The position numbers and the translations under genes were made by a program. The notes beneath the pieces were generated by a model. It did not search any database. It was not told the origin of the DNA and was given only the letters and a program-made list of their open reading frames with translations. Shown piece after piece: positions 9,389-20,400 of a stretch of DNA of 64,000 bases; positions within the stretch are counted from its first letter, which is position 1; every line of letters begins with the position of its first letter. The stretch is taken from NCBI GenBank assembly GCA_039105265.1, contig JAPFFF010000022.1, positions 434,001-498,000 on the forward strand, given 5' to 3'. The DNA comes from Tritrichomonas musculus (Eukaryota > Parabasalia > Tritrichomonadida > Tritrichomonadidae).

Positions 9389-9643
9389 ATGACGAGTAAA
9401 ATAGATCTAAACCAATTCAAGAAAACAGAAGTAATAAAGAAATTGTCCAAATCAAAGTCAAGTGAGAATCTGACGTCAATGGATACTCCGAAAAGAGGCA
9501 GGAAGAGTAAATATAATACCCCTGAAGAAAGACTTGAAGCCAGACGACAACAACAAAAAGAATATAGACAAAGAAAGAAGCAAGAGTTAGAGGAATTGAA
9601 GAAAATTGCTGAAATGGTTACTGCTGAGAAGAAAGAAGCATGA
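9389..9643 (+). CDS. Small basic, bZIP-like protein
   Basis: 84 aa from ATG 9389; a longer frame from 9344 adds a run of Phe and Ile encoded by a T tract and is less likely. A Ser/Lys-rich N-terminus is followed by GRKSKYNTPEERLEARRQQQ and a Lys/Arg helix (KEYRQRKKQELEELKKIAEM). This looks like the basic region and first heptads of a bZIP, without the canonical Asn-x-x-Ala. It is probably nucleic-acid binding. It is a single gene between transposon copy 1 and a minus-strand ORF. A downstream inverted repeat (9658-9670 with 9731-9747) may fold the 3' end. Confidence 0.5.
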   Translation: MTSKIDLNQFKKTEVIKKLSKSKSSENLTSMDTPKRGRKSKYNTPEERLEARRQQQKEYRQRKKQELEELKKIAEMVTAEKKEA

Positions 9644-9657
9644 AAACAAAAAACCTT

Positions 9658-9747
9658 CATCTTATTTTTGGTTTGGGTTAACAGGTTAGTTCTAACCCTA
9701 TTTTTCTAACCATTCAGAGTCATCTGATAAACAAAAATATAAGATGA
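9658..9747. terminator. Nested inverted repeats downstream of the bZIP-like gene
   Basis: TCATCTTATTTTTG (9658-) is complementary to CAAAAATATAAGATGA (9731-9747) with a 2-base bulge. Between them GGTTAG-TT-CTAACC forms an inner hairpin (about 9683-9696). A 3'-end or termination role is inferred from position only. Confidence 0.35.
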
Positions 9748-9807
9748 TTTTTTAGTATTTTTGATCATTAGGTGAAGAGGTGAATTGTCACCACATTTTT
9801 GTCACCT

Positions 9808-10683
9808 TCACACTCTATTCACATATTGTGTCCTATGAACGTTTGTTATCTTCCATTTGCCTGTCTGTTCGAGTCTATCTGTTAATTCAGCAAAGGTTAA
9901 TTTTTGTCCAAACTCTTTGGCATATCTCTGCTGAACATCCTTTAACAATAATCTATCAATACTTGGATAATTGTTCAGCATAAACTTGGCTAAATCGTAA
10001 TCAGACTCATCAAACTGCCTATCGATTTCTTCCTGTTCAGCTCTCATACGTTGAACTTCACGCAAAGTATATTCATATAATCTCTGTTTGGCCTCACACT
10101 TACTGCAACGTTTATTGGAACTTGAATTGATATTAAATATTTTAGTATTAATCCTCGTAATACAGCATCTAAGCTTCAATAAGGTACTGTAATCAATATG
10201 AAATTCATTAACCTTACTTCTTAAGCTCTCATGATTATTATTGTTTTCCATATCATACCAGTAATAACAGAATACATCATATATACAGTTAGCGTATCTT
10301 TCAATAAACTCTTTATATTTCTCAAAGTCTTCACTCTCCAAAAGTTCACTTGTACTCATCACTACTTTATCGCACTTCTCATTCATAGCATTGTGGTCAC
10401 AATAATAACCAACAAACTGTACATTCATTTTACGTAGAAACTTCTTAAGTTCTGCACTATCTGTCTTTAATACTTCTATTTCATTAAATATTGGTTCAAA
10501 TGGTTTTGTCTGTGATATTGGCATTATCTTTGGAAGACTTGAAATCATAGTGAAAACGTCTTTGATATATTTATTGTTGTGCTCAAACTTAACATCATAG
10601 GCATCAGGATTATAGTTATTGGTTAGCAAATCCCTCATAATCATTCTCTTTGTGTTTAATTCCTTCTCACAACTAACTTCCAC
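9808..10683 (-). pseudogene. ORF of unknown function, 5' end probably lost
   Basis: 291 codons with no ATG at the 5' end: the frame opens after a TAA near 10730 and the first ATG is codon 14 (10644), so the protein is either 278 aa or a truncated gene. One CxxC (KRCSKCEAKQ) is seen, followed by a charged coiled coil (LREVQRMRAEQEEIDRQ). The C-terminal about 60 residues (LLLKDVQQRYAKEFGQKLTFAELTDRLEQ) look like the winged-helix tail found after viral D5-type primase/helicases; this is a weak pattern match. No Walker motifs. The upstream flank is an apparent Polinton terminus starting at 10718. Confidence 0.45.
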
Positions 10684-10717
10684 AAGATGCTTAATAGGGT
10701 TTCCATGAATATCATAA

Positions 10718-10765
10718 AGTAGTATACGTTAGGCTGTGCGCCCTTAACGATCGCCCAGACCTAAC
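10718..10765 (+). repeat. Relict Polinton terminus with GC-rich hairpin
   Basis: AGTAGTATACG (10718-10728) differs by one base from the terminal word AGTAGTATATG of element B. It runs directly into a hairpin: GTTAGGCTG (10728-10736) pairs with CAG-A-CCTAAC (10756-10765), 9 bp with one bulge. The block up to about 10790 is strikingly GC-rich for this region. The partner end was not identified; the nearest candidate is CATATATATACTACT at 12940-12954, which is not an inverted repeat of it beyond the first bases. Confidence 0.45.
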
Positions 10766-10828
10766 TGCGCCGATGATTTCACTGGGGGATAGTTATAAGC
10801 AAAAAAATATATGATAGATAGTTTATTC

Positions 10829-11419
10829 TTATTTCTTTCTATATATTGCATCAAATGTTGATTCATATTTGTCATCTAAATCAAGTGTTATGTCTTCAAC
10901 AAGCATGTCATAACCGATATAGGTAATTGTATTTTCTTTGCCATAAATTTCATCCATATACAATTCATTATCGCCAGCACAATGGTTATAAGTTATTAAT
11001 CTAACATAATGTTGTTTTTGACTCCTATCTGTCCAAATTAACAAATATTCACCATCTTCTACAGGTGCACCATCAAATGTAGTGGCTTCTACTTGAAACA
11101 AGTTATCACCATAATAAAAACTAAAATATATCGAATGAGACTCAGTAATGTTCTCAGTAAAAGAAGAATAATAGGTTTTCCAATCAAGTGGCGGATTTTC
11201 AAGAGCAGCAAATCTGGCTTCAAAAGCGGCTATCGTAGCCTTTAATGTGGTATTTTCAGCCTCTAATGTCTCAATTCTGCTTTTGAGCACATCTAAAGCC
11301 TCATTTGTTTCATCAACAGTAGGATAAGTATTCATTATTTTTGCTATGTTTTCATCGTTTGTATGTGAGTTTTCTTCTATTTGATCAATCTTTTTATTAA
11401 GCGCATCAATGTCACTCAT
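10829..11419 (-). CDS. Coiled-coil fibre fragment (N-terminal stalk plus beta domain)
   Basis: 196 aa. Residues 1-75 form a coiled coil (DALNKKIDQIEEN, then LDVLKSRIETLEAENTTLKATIAAFEARFAALE). The motif NTYPTVDETNEALDVLK matches NEFPTVDEVNTALDTVK of the 692-aa fibre at 4783. A beta-rich domain of about 115 residues follows. It is therefore a short fibre or a piece of one. Its start codon overlaps, head to head, the start of the plus-strand fibre fragment at 11409. Confidence 0.55.
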   Translation of the reverse strand: MSDIDALNKKIDQIEENSHTNDENIAKIMNTYPTVDETNEALDVLKSRIETLEAENTTLKATIAAFEARFAALENPPLDWKTYYSSFTENITESHSIYFSFYYGDNLFQVEATTFDGAPVEDGEYLLIWTDRSQKQHYVRLITYNHCAGDNELYMDEIYGKENTITYIGYDMLVEDITLDLDDKYESTFDAIYRKK

Positions 11420-12221
11420 ATATGCTATATCATTTGTAAAAGGAAATATTTATAAAAATGATGATAAATATTTAACGGAATCAGAATGTAATAATAAATA
11501 TGTAGTTAAAAATAGTTTATTAGAAATAACTAGTCCATCAAGTAATATAGCTAAATTTTATAGTTCTGTTGATGTTAATGTTATTACTTCAATTAGTTTT
11601 GGATATAATGATGTATATAATACTGATTTTGAATATAAATCTTCAAAAGTTGCTAATAGTGGGAATTTGGATATATATGTTGACGGTTATAAATTTCAAT
11701 CTTTTCAAATGTTTGGTACTGCAAGAAATACAACAATTGATTCTAATTTATATGTCAATGGCAAAATAACATCAAACGGCCCAAATACAATTACCCACTA
11801 CTCCCCAATCGAGTCATCAGTTAACATTATCACCGATTTCGTCATTGGAGCTCCAGTATATATGATTGGTAAGGTTTATAAACATGATGGTGATACGTGG
11901 ATACCTTCAACCGTGAATGATACTACAGATTGTATTTGCAGTGTCAAAACTACTGGTTCATGGAAAGAATATGTTGGTATTTGTGTTAGAATTGATGAAA
12001 AAAATAATTGTATTACCTTCGCTTCCCATGGTGATTATCTTGTAAAAGTTGATGATTCATCTTGTTATGGTATTGGAGATGAAGTATTTATTGATAATGA
12101 AGATAATAAATTGAAGATTCTTAGTGGTGAAACTGCAATAACATCAAAGATTAAACGTATGACTGTTGGTATCATAACTGCAATAATAGATAATAAAACA
12201 CTTGCATGCTTTAAGGCATAA
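11409..12221 (+). pseudogene. C-terminal fibre fragment
   Basis: 270 codons matching the C-terminal third of the long fibre proteins in B (23586-25409) and C (ending 50780). Shared segments include SARNTTIDSNLYV-type, NTITHY[SA]PIE, DTTDCICSV and the final block GDEVFIDNEDNKLKILSG ... RMTVGIITA, ending like LAxFK[SA]. The N-terminal 1000 residues of the full protein are absent. It starts within the first codons of the antisense gene at 11419, so the visible ATG is probably fortuitous and the piece is a transposed or recombined fragment. The intact C-terminal domain is well conserved, which suggests recent loss. Confidence 0.6.
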
Positions 12222-12246
12222 ATAGTATAAAAAAATTTTTTTTAGC

Positions 12247-12663
12247 TTAATTGTTGGATGAGATTATTTGAATCAGTTTTCCCGTCATATATAACGATAA
12301 ATTGATATTTAATTGTTCATGAATTAGATTCTGAAGGAATTGAATTCGATTAGACCTTGGTTGGTTCATAATTGTTTCTTTATGGTCAGAAGCAAATTGA
12401 AGAACTTGGTCTCTCTGTTCATCAATTAAAAACTTGGATTTGTTTAATGGAAATGAGCGATTTGTTCTTCTTCGTATAGGATTTAATTCATTTGATTGTT
12501 CAGTTGATTCAGTTGATTGTTCAATTTGTGTTTCATTTGATGGTTCAGTTGATGGTTCATTTGATGATTCAATTTGTGTTTCGTTTGATATATTATTTAA
12601 TTGTTCGAATTCGGTTTTCAAAATAAGTAATTCAGAGATGATGTGGTCGATTCGTTGTTGCAT
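12247..12663 (-). CDS. Hypothetical protein with Ser/Glu/Thr/Gln-rich linker
   Basis: 138 aa from ATG 12663 (an upstream ATG at 12699 adds an unlikely Phe-rich leader). A short N-terminal coiled coil (QQRIDHIISELLILKTEFEQLNN) is followed by an imperfect repeat rich in SNET/STEPSNETQIEQ (about residues 29-61) and a basic C-terminal domain (RRRTNRSFPLNKSKF, then QRDQVLQFASDHKETI). Not recognised. It sits inside remnant R beside the fibre fragment. Confidence 0.4.
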   Translation of the reverse strand: MQQRIDHIISELLILKTEFEQLNNISNETQIESSNEPSTEPSNETQIEQSTESTEQSNELNPIRRRTNRSFPLNKSKFLIDEQRDQVLQFASDHKETIMNQPRSNRIQFLQNLIHEQLNINLSLYMTGKLIQIISSNN

Positions 12664-12719
12664 TTTAGAAAAATAAAAAAAAGAAACATTTATTTTCAAA
12701 ATTTTTTTTTATATCTATT

Positions 12720-12954
12720 GGGTACCCCTAACGAATTTCAAACTTGGTTCTGGGAGCTTGGTTTACCAAGTAAGTTTCCAACGAATTTCAAACTTGTTCT
12801 GGGAGCTTGGTTCCTGAGGTAGGTCTCTAACGTGTTTATGAAAAGTTTGGTGTTGGAGTGCAATTTTATCTGGGAGCTTGGTTCCTGATATTGGGAGACA
12901 AGGAAATTCGTACGGAAATTATTCGATCACCAATATGAACATATATATACTACT
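12720..12954. repeat. Degenerate direct repeats and possible Polinton end
   Basis: CTGGGAGCTTGGTT recurs three times (about 12750, 12806, 12870), twice preceded by ACGAATTTCAAACTTG. The block ends at CATATATATACTACT (12940-12954), which resembles Polinton right termini. No coding potential. Confidence 0.4.
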
Positions 12955-12957
12955 GAC

Positions 12958-15036
12958 TAGGCCTTTACGCCATAGCATAAATGGCGTATACTTTTAAATT
13001 GATGTGGCGTATTTATGAAATGTGATATAAAAAATCATACCATATTCTAAGATCATTTGAAGATACTTAGTAGAGGTGGAAAAAAAAAATTTTTTCCCCC
13101 ATATTAAAAACAATATATATTAAAATATAATAATATGTTTTCTATTAATAAAAAGCAAAAATTGTTTACTTAAATTATTTTGGTTTCCAAGATATACATA
13201 TTTTTTAAAAAAAAAACCGAAAAAAATAAAATAGATATATCTTGATTTAAAATAATCATATTAATTATATTATCATATATATCATTTTATAAATGTATAT
13301 TTAATTTAATTTAAAAATATTTTTTAGGAATACCAATTGAAATATATTGAAATAAAAAACAGAGAAATCCAAAAAGTTTAATTTAGTCAAAACTTGATCA
13401 TTTTTTCACCCAAGCTAAATATATTATGTAATATTATCTTATATTTATTATTATATATATTTACAAATTTTCAATTAAAAATAATGATATAAATAAAAAG
13501 ATATTCATGATTTATTTTACGAAATTTTCCAATAATGACAAAAAAAAAGTAAAGACTGCACCATAACTTCCTATTTATCTAAGATCAGAAAATTTATATA
13601 TTATTTATGATTAGTATATCATTCAATAATCTTTTTTAAATGATAAGATTTTATTTTGTCATTCAAAGTTTATTCACTAATGACAGTTTTTAAAAGCTTC
13701 TATAAAATACGAGTAATCCATTGATATAACATATTTGTATTGTTTTTTTATAGATTTTTTGTTTTTTATGTTATAAAATAACAAATATTTTCTTTTTTAT
13801 TTTCCAAATAAATTGTATTAAGTAAAGATAAAATCGTTTTTTTCATATTTTTCCAAAAAGTAGTGTTTTTTATATATTTTTGAATACATCTACAAATCTC
13901 AGCTGTCAAAAATAAATTAAGATTGATAAATCAAATTTATTATGTTTATAAAATATCTATTCATGGAACATATTTAATTTCGACTGCTGAATTTTTAGAT
14001 ATTAACAAAAAAAAATCCCAATTGCAAATTCTCAGAAAAAATGAGTAGTTTACATTTTTTTGAATAAAATTTAACATTCTTTTTAATATGAGTGAACTAA
14101 GTAGAAGCGCGCTTAAACTCAAATGAATTGAGCATGAAATAGATGAAAAACAATCAGAATTGAATTTAATGAACACACCTAACCATCAGAATGCTTTTTG
14201 AATCAAAACCAAAATTCTTTTAATGAAATCATTGACCAAAACACAAATTTAACTGAAAAATATTAATGTATTAATAAAAGCATTGGCATTGATATTTTTT
14301 AGAAGTGAAATATGATATCTGAAGATAAAAAAATAACTGTCAATTCGTAGAAATAAATAAAAAAAAATACTAGAACAAAATGATATGAATGCATCTGCCT
14401 TTTTTAATCTGGTTTAAAATAACTGGAATTTGGATAAACTCTATTATTAAAATTTTTTTTGAGTTTGAAATGTGAAATAAAAAATATAAGAAAAGCATTC
14501 AATTAAAAAATCCATTCCCTTTCATGACATGATAGACAATTTTTTTCCAAAAATTAATGCTCGATTATTTAGCAAATTATCTACAAAATGATAATATTTT
14601 TATTAAAAAATATTGAAGTTTTAAAAATGTGTCACTTTTTTTACGGTTGAATCCCCTATTTATTTTAGTTTCCATTAATTAATTTAAAGTAATAAAGTAT
14701 TCAGCTAATGTTATAAATAAAATTTAAATAAAATAATAAAAATACACTTTCTATAAAATGAAAATAGAGTTTATTTAAAAACACATATTTGAATAATCTT
14801 ATTGAATTTTTTAATTGAAAATTTGAAATTAAATTGTAAAATAGAAATGCAGAATTATCTTATGAAATTTAATTTGTAACTGAATTATAAACTAAAATAT
14901 ATTGTTATTTGAAATAAATATGTTATATTATACTAGAAAAACAATAAAGTAAAAAAAAATATTGAAAATAACGTTTTTTGGTGGCGTAATGCATGTGGCG
15001 TGTTTTTTTTAAATTTTGGAATGGCGTAAAGGCCTA
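12958..15036. mobile_element. Non-autonomous TIR element, copy 2, with 8-bp target duplication
   Basis: TIRs TAGGCCTTTACGCCAT and ATGGCGTAAAGGCCTA at the ends are perfect. The flanks are CTACTGAC on both sides (12950-12957 and 15037-15044). About 110 bp at the left and about 375 bp at the right match copy 1; the 1.6-kb interior (13070-14655) is unrelated AT-rich DNA with no supported gene. No transposase. Confidence 0.85.
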
Positions 15037-15281
15037 CTACTGACCTATCAAAATTGAATAAAGGAATTTTCATGAATATAAAAGAAATTAGTATTTACTT
15101 GAATTAAATAAAATATTTATACATAAATATTTTATATTCATTATAAACAAAGAGTGAAAACTCTCTATATTGTTTTAAAAAACTTATTTTTTTCGACATG
15201 TGAAGTGAAACAGACTTTTGTCCAGAAACAGACTTTTTTCCACTAACTATATAATAATTATCCGTTTATATATATAATTTC

Positions 15282-16210
15282 CAGGGATGCGATTCGGGAA
15301 TCCCGGGAATACCCGGTATAATAAACGGTCTCTTCCCGATTCTTTTCGGGAAAAAAACGTTTCCCGAAATTTTTTTTTATATGACATTTCTACCTTTCGG
15401 GTATTTTTCGTTTTTTTTTTCCCGAAACAGAAATTAAATTTTTTATCTCAATTCTAAATTTTATTTTACTTTTGTTCTTTTTTCATTGTTAGAAAGAATG
15501 AAACAGTATTAAAAACTCTTTTTCATTTTTCGAATAAAAAGATATATAATTATATAATTATATATTTCTTTCAAAAATTTGTTGATTTCTAAAAAAAAAA
15601 GTCTTTTATTATTAGGCATTAAATATTTTATTTAACACATCTTCTATCGATTTCTCTATATACAAGATTAAATGTAAACAGAACCAATTTTTTTATAAAA
15701 AGCAAGTTAAAAATAACAAAAATGTATAAAAACATAAAATTAAAAAGATTTAAATGGTTTATTATATACAAATAGTAAAAATGATGGTAAAATTGTAATA
15801 GGATAAGGACTATTTTTGGTAATTTTTTCACATATTTTCGAAGAATTCGCATGCAAATGACGTATAATTATGATTTTAAACAGATATTTGTGGCTATTTA
15901 GGGATTGCAGATGAAAAAATTTCATCATTATATCAATCTAGTCTTATTGTTGCTATTTATAGCAAATATGTCCTTTTATGATGCTTGTGTTTGCTTATAA
16001 GTGGTAAGGAAAAGGCGCTTTTTGATTTCTTGGTTAACCTCCTTTGTTTATTTTATGTCTATTTATAAATAAACGGTCTCCTATATTGCGATTTTTATGA
16101 GAAAAGACATTTACATTAAACGTAAAAAATACTTTAAAGTATGAAACTTGCTCATTTTGGTGTTCATTTGATTTATCTATTAATATTTTATCATATTTTA
16201 TTTATATATT

Positions 16211-16243
<33 letters not shown>

Positions 16244-16436
16244 GCCTCATTTTTTTCGAACTTAGTTCCGGGAATTCCCAAGGGATTTTCACGAAATTGA
16301 ATACTTCGGGAAGATCGGGAAGGGAATATTCGGGAAAAATTTACGTTTAATCCCGAGAAAATCGGGATCGGGAAGTTTCCCGATCCCGATTTTTTTTCGG
16401 GAATTTATCCCTTCCCGTTCCCGAATCGCATACCTG
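15282..16436. mobile_element. hAT-like non-autonomous element
   Basis: The left end CAGGGATGCGATTCGGGAA and right end TTCCCGAATCGCATACCTG are inverted repeats with one mismatch in 19. The 8-bp target duplication ATAATTTC is perfect (15274-15281 and 16437-16444). Subterminal regions are packed with CGGGAA/TTCCCG in both orientations (15297-15430 and 16265-16425). A CAGG-type terminus with an 8-bp duplication is the hAT signature. No transposase ORF in 1155 bp. Confidence 0.85.
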
Positions 16437-16444
16437 ATAATTTC

Positions 16445-17130
16445 AAGATCAACTTTTTCAGAATGAAATTGCCAAAATTGCATGGTTTATTTTTGCACTT
16501 ATTCTTTCATAATAACTTTAACTGAGCTTATAATTAATATGCTATGGAAAAAAGTTTATATCAATATGAAATAAATAGCAATAATAAAATGGAATTAATT
16601 ATATTGTCAACTAATAATCTTCATATATAAAAAATTAAATATATATTAGCAAAATCAAAATTTGTTTTTTAACGATTTAGAAAATAATCTGATTTTTCAA
16701 AAATGTACAAACGTACTTGATAATAGGAATTAATATTTATCAGGATTATAATGCTTTCAAATTACATTTTGTATATTAACACTTTTAGATGGAGTTTTAA
16801 GTTTACATTTTATCATCCAATGATATCATGCTAAAACATTATATAGTGCAACAAATTATTTATATTTCACAAATCATTAAATTTTTTAATAGACTCAATA
16901 ACCCGCACTTTTCACTAAATTTACTCAGAAAAAGTGAACCCTCTCAATTCACAGCAAATCTTCCTAGATTTTGCTCTCAAAAAGTGAAAAAAATTAAAAA
17001 ATTAAAAATAGATTTATCTTTATATCAGAAAAATTAAATTTTATTAATTAGTAAACTTCAACTATAATACAGTTTGAATTTCAAAATATCTAAGTAGCTT
17101 TAAGTACTAGTATTGACATCAGTAGAATTA
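16445..17130. other. Gene-free AT-rich stretch
   Basis: DNA between the hAT-like element and element B. Small open frames here are low-complexity and unsupported. The last five bases (AATTA) are the target duplication of element B. Confidence 0.5.
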
Positions 17131-17409
17131 AGTAGTATATGTTTGTCATGATTTTAGGACTTCGTCCCAAACTCCTGACAAACCCTTTGAAAGCACCTTA
17201 TTTTAGGCACTTTTTTGGTCTCAAACACCTCATTTTAGCCCTTTTTTGACTCAAAAAGTCGTCCAACAATTTCTTAAGTATCCCCATACTTGACCCCCCT
17301 ATTTTCACTCAACAATTTGGGTTCAAAAAGATGTTTGTCATACTCGCTAATAAAGTCCTGATTTTAGGACTAACGAGTTGTTTCAACTTTTTTGAAAAAA
17401 ATATTTTTT
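17131..17409. repeat. Left TIR of element B, with terminal hairpin
   Basis: Exact inverse of 33892-34170. Inside it, GTTTGTCA (17141-17148) pairs with TGACAAAC (17176-17183), and within that TTTTAGGAC pairs with GTCCCAAA around TTC. The sequence between the arms is TGA on the outer side and CTCC on the inner. Confidence 0.95.
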
Positions 17410-17479
17410 GGAAATTTTCTCATCCACGATAAGTGGTATAAATTTTTTATATTTTTTATTTTTTATCTTCATTGCAAAA

Positions 17480-20400
17480 ATGAGACTCTCCGAAGCTACT
17501 CCCGAAAAATTACAAGAACTATTTGAATTGATAATAAACGAGAAACTACAACACGACTTTTCATATTATTGGAACTCACAAGAAGAATTCTATTATGACA
17601 TCCGAGAATGTGCTAAGTATGAAGGGTACGATGGAGATTTAGACAACTATGATGCTATGTACTGGTATTTTAAAGGCAAGAACAACACACCCGCGCAACA
17701 ACCTAAACAACAAGAAGAACCTCTCAAACAAGAAGAACCTCTCAAGACGGAGAACAACTCACAACAAGAAATCGTGAATCAAATAATGGAAAAATTAGAA
17801 TACTCCCCTAAAAAATGGCAGATCGACTTTGAGAGATTAGATAAGGACGGCAGACTCTTATTGCTTCCCAAATTGAAGGAATTCTTTGAAGAATATATAG
17901 ATTCTTTGCCCATTATCGCCAAATACAAACTCGCTTTCAAAATCAAAAATCAATGGCATTCCTATCAATTAACGCCCGAAATATACAACAAATTAATGGA
18001 TAATCTAACAGAAAAACACTTCATCTTCGATATAGAGAACGTTGTCCCAGAATATTTTTATGAGAATGGTGCCGAAAAAATACCCGAATGGAGCCTCTTT
18101 GAAGCAGTTCGCTTTAGTGAATTTCAGAATATTAAGGCAAAAAATGACGTTGGAGGAAGTTTCTTTCAATATTTGGTACGTGAAAACTGCCCATCAAATG
18201 TCTCAAAATATCTCAAGAAATTACAGATTTTCACATCTCTCGTGGACAAAAAAGGCAAACAAAGAAAGGAATTGGACGATTGCTGCTTCATTTACGCCCT
18301 TCAACAAACAGGATGCTACGATGATGACACACTAAACAAAATGCGCCTAAGGATTAATTCAAGATATCTCTCCCAAAAAGCATTGAATAATTTATGTACA
18401 GAGTTCAAAATTCATGTCAAATTATCTTTCATTGATGAAGATTCAAAATGCAAAAAACAAACAGTTAGGTCCCAAAAAGATGGTTCAAAAAAGAGTTATT
18501 TAGGTATAGAAAATGCCGATCCAACAAGAACTCATACAATGAATGTCTTCAATAAACACTATTTCCTTGAGGAAATTACTCCTTTCAGCACGTATTATAT
18601 CAACCACCTCCTTGACTGTTCAGAAGACAAATACAATAAAGAATACAAACAAGACCACTGGATTAATGCAAGATATTTCACGACATCATCAAATTTGGTC
18701 CGAACTCTCATGAAAAACAATTTCTTTGTCCCCATTACTTTTGGGCAATATAAGGTCCTCAACACAGTTTTCTACAAAGAAGTAATCGACGATATTGACC
18801 TTATAGACCTCGAATATAACGAAGAACAATGCACGAAACTAATAAAATTTGACAAAAAGAAACTCTCAGAAAATGACAACAAAACATATTGGTATGCCGA
18901 TTTTGAAGCAGATACATCAACAGAAATCCACAAACCTTTCCTCTGTGTCTTACAGAATAGAACAGGCCGAATCAATAAAACTTTCCGAGGAGAAGACTGT
19001 AATAAACAATTACTAGATTATTTACCAGAAGATGCAGTCGTTTATTTCCACAATTTAGCGTATGATATCAGAATGTTGGCTTCTTTCGGACTCGCCAAAT
19101 CCATCATCAAAGGCACAAAAACAATGAAGGCGGATATAAAATATCTCAACAAAACCATCCATCTCAAAGATTCTTTACCAATTCTTTCCTGCAAATTATC
19201 TCAATTACCCTCAATGTTTGACATTCCTGACATACAAAAAGAGATATTTCCATACAAATACTATACTCTTAATCGCCTCCAAACTAACTGTGGCACAATT
19301 AACGAAGCAGGAGAAAATGAGGACAAAATATGGACCGATGAAGACTACAATTTATTCAACTCCAATATCGATAAAATATCTGGCTGCCGAATAGACGAAA
19401 ACCATTTTGACATGTGGAAATATGCAGAATTCTACTGCCAGCAAGACGTTAATATCCTCAGAATCGGATTCAATAAACTGCGTGAAGGATTCATCAAAGA
19501 CTTCAAAGTCGACCCATTTAATTTTATCAGCATATCGTCTCTCGCAAACGAAGTCTTCAATCAAAGAGTCTATTATCCCAACCAAAATCTCTATAAATTA
19601 GGTGGTCATGTGAGATATTTTTGCTCAAAGGCGATATATGGAGGTAGATGTATGACGGCATATAACAAGAAATGGCATGTCAAGAAGAATCTCTGCGATT
19701 TTGATGCAGTATCATTATATCCTTCCGCAATGAGTAGATTATACACAGTTGAAGGACGTCCAAAAGTAATACAGAATGACCAACTCAACTATAATTTCCT
19801 CTCTCAACAATCCGCATACATTGTCGAAATCGAAATAACAAAAATAAAAAAGCATTATGCATTTCCGTTAATCGCCTACAAAGTAGGAGTCATCGGAGAT
19901 GTCGTTCAAAAAATAAATGGCCTAAACAGGAATAACGACTATTTGTCCGAAAATCAAACCATTAAAATAGTTGTTGATAATATTACTTTGGAGGACTTTA
20001 TTGAGTTTCAGCAAATAGAATTCAATATACTGAGAGGATATTACTGGGATGGAAAGAAAGATTATCGTATTCAAGATTGTATCAGAGAGATATTCAATAA
20101 ACGACTCGAATATAAGAAACAGAATAATCCTTTGCAAAATCTCTACAAACTCATCATGAATTCCTGCTACGGCAAAACAATTGAGAGGCCAGTAGATAAA
20201 GACTATAAATATCTTCATGAAGGAGATGAACTCGACAAATATTGGGCAAAAAACTATAACAAAATAGTCGAAGATATTCAGTTAAACAACTCTGACATCC
20301 ATGCCATAAAGACCCTCAAACAAATAGATAATCACTTCAATTTCTCCCTATTAGGCATCCAAGTTTTGTCAATGTCCAAGAGAATAATGAACGAAGTTAT

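Noticed and set aside
10729-10800. tRNA or other structured RNA gene in the GC-rich block
   Set aside because: No cloverleaf or conserved T-arm could be drawn; a Polinton-type terminal hairpin fits better.
13961-15928. Minus-strand ORFs at 13961, 15628 and 15740
   Set aside because: Small, AT-biased frames inside non-autonomous transposons, without homologues or recognisable motifs.
16141-17037. ORFs at 16141, 16289 and 16828
   Set aside because: The first two lie in the hAT-like element and run through homopolymers or TIR motifs; the third is AT-rich noise.
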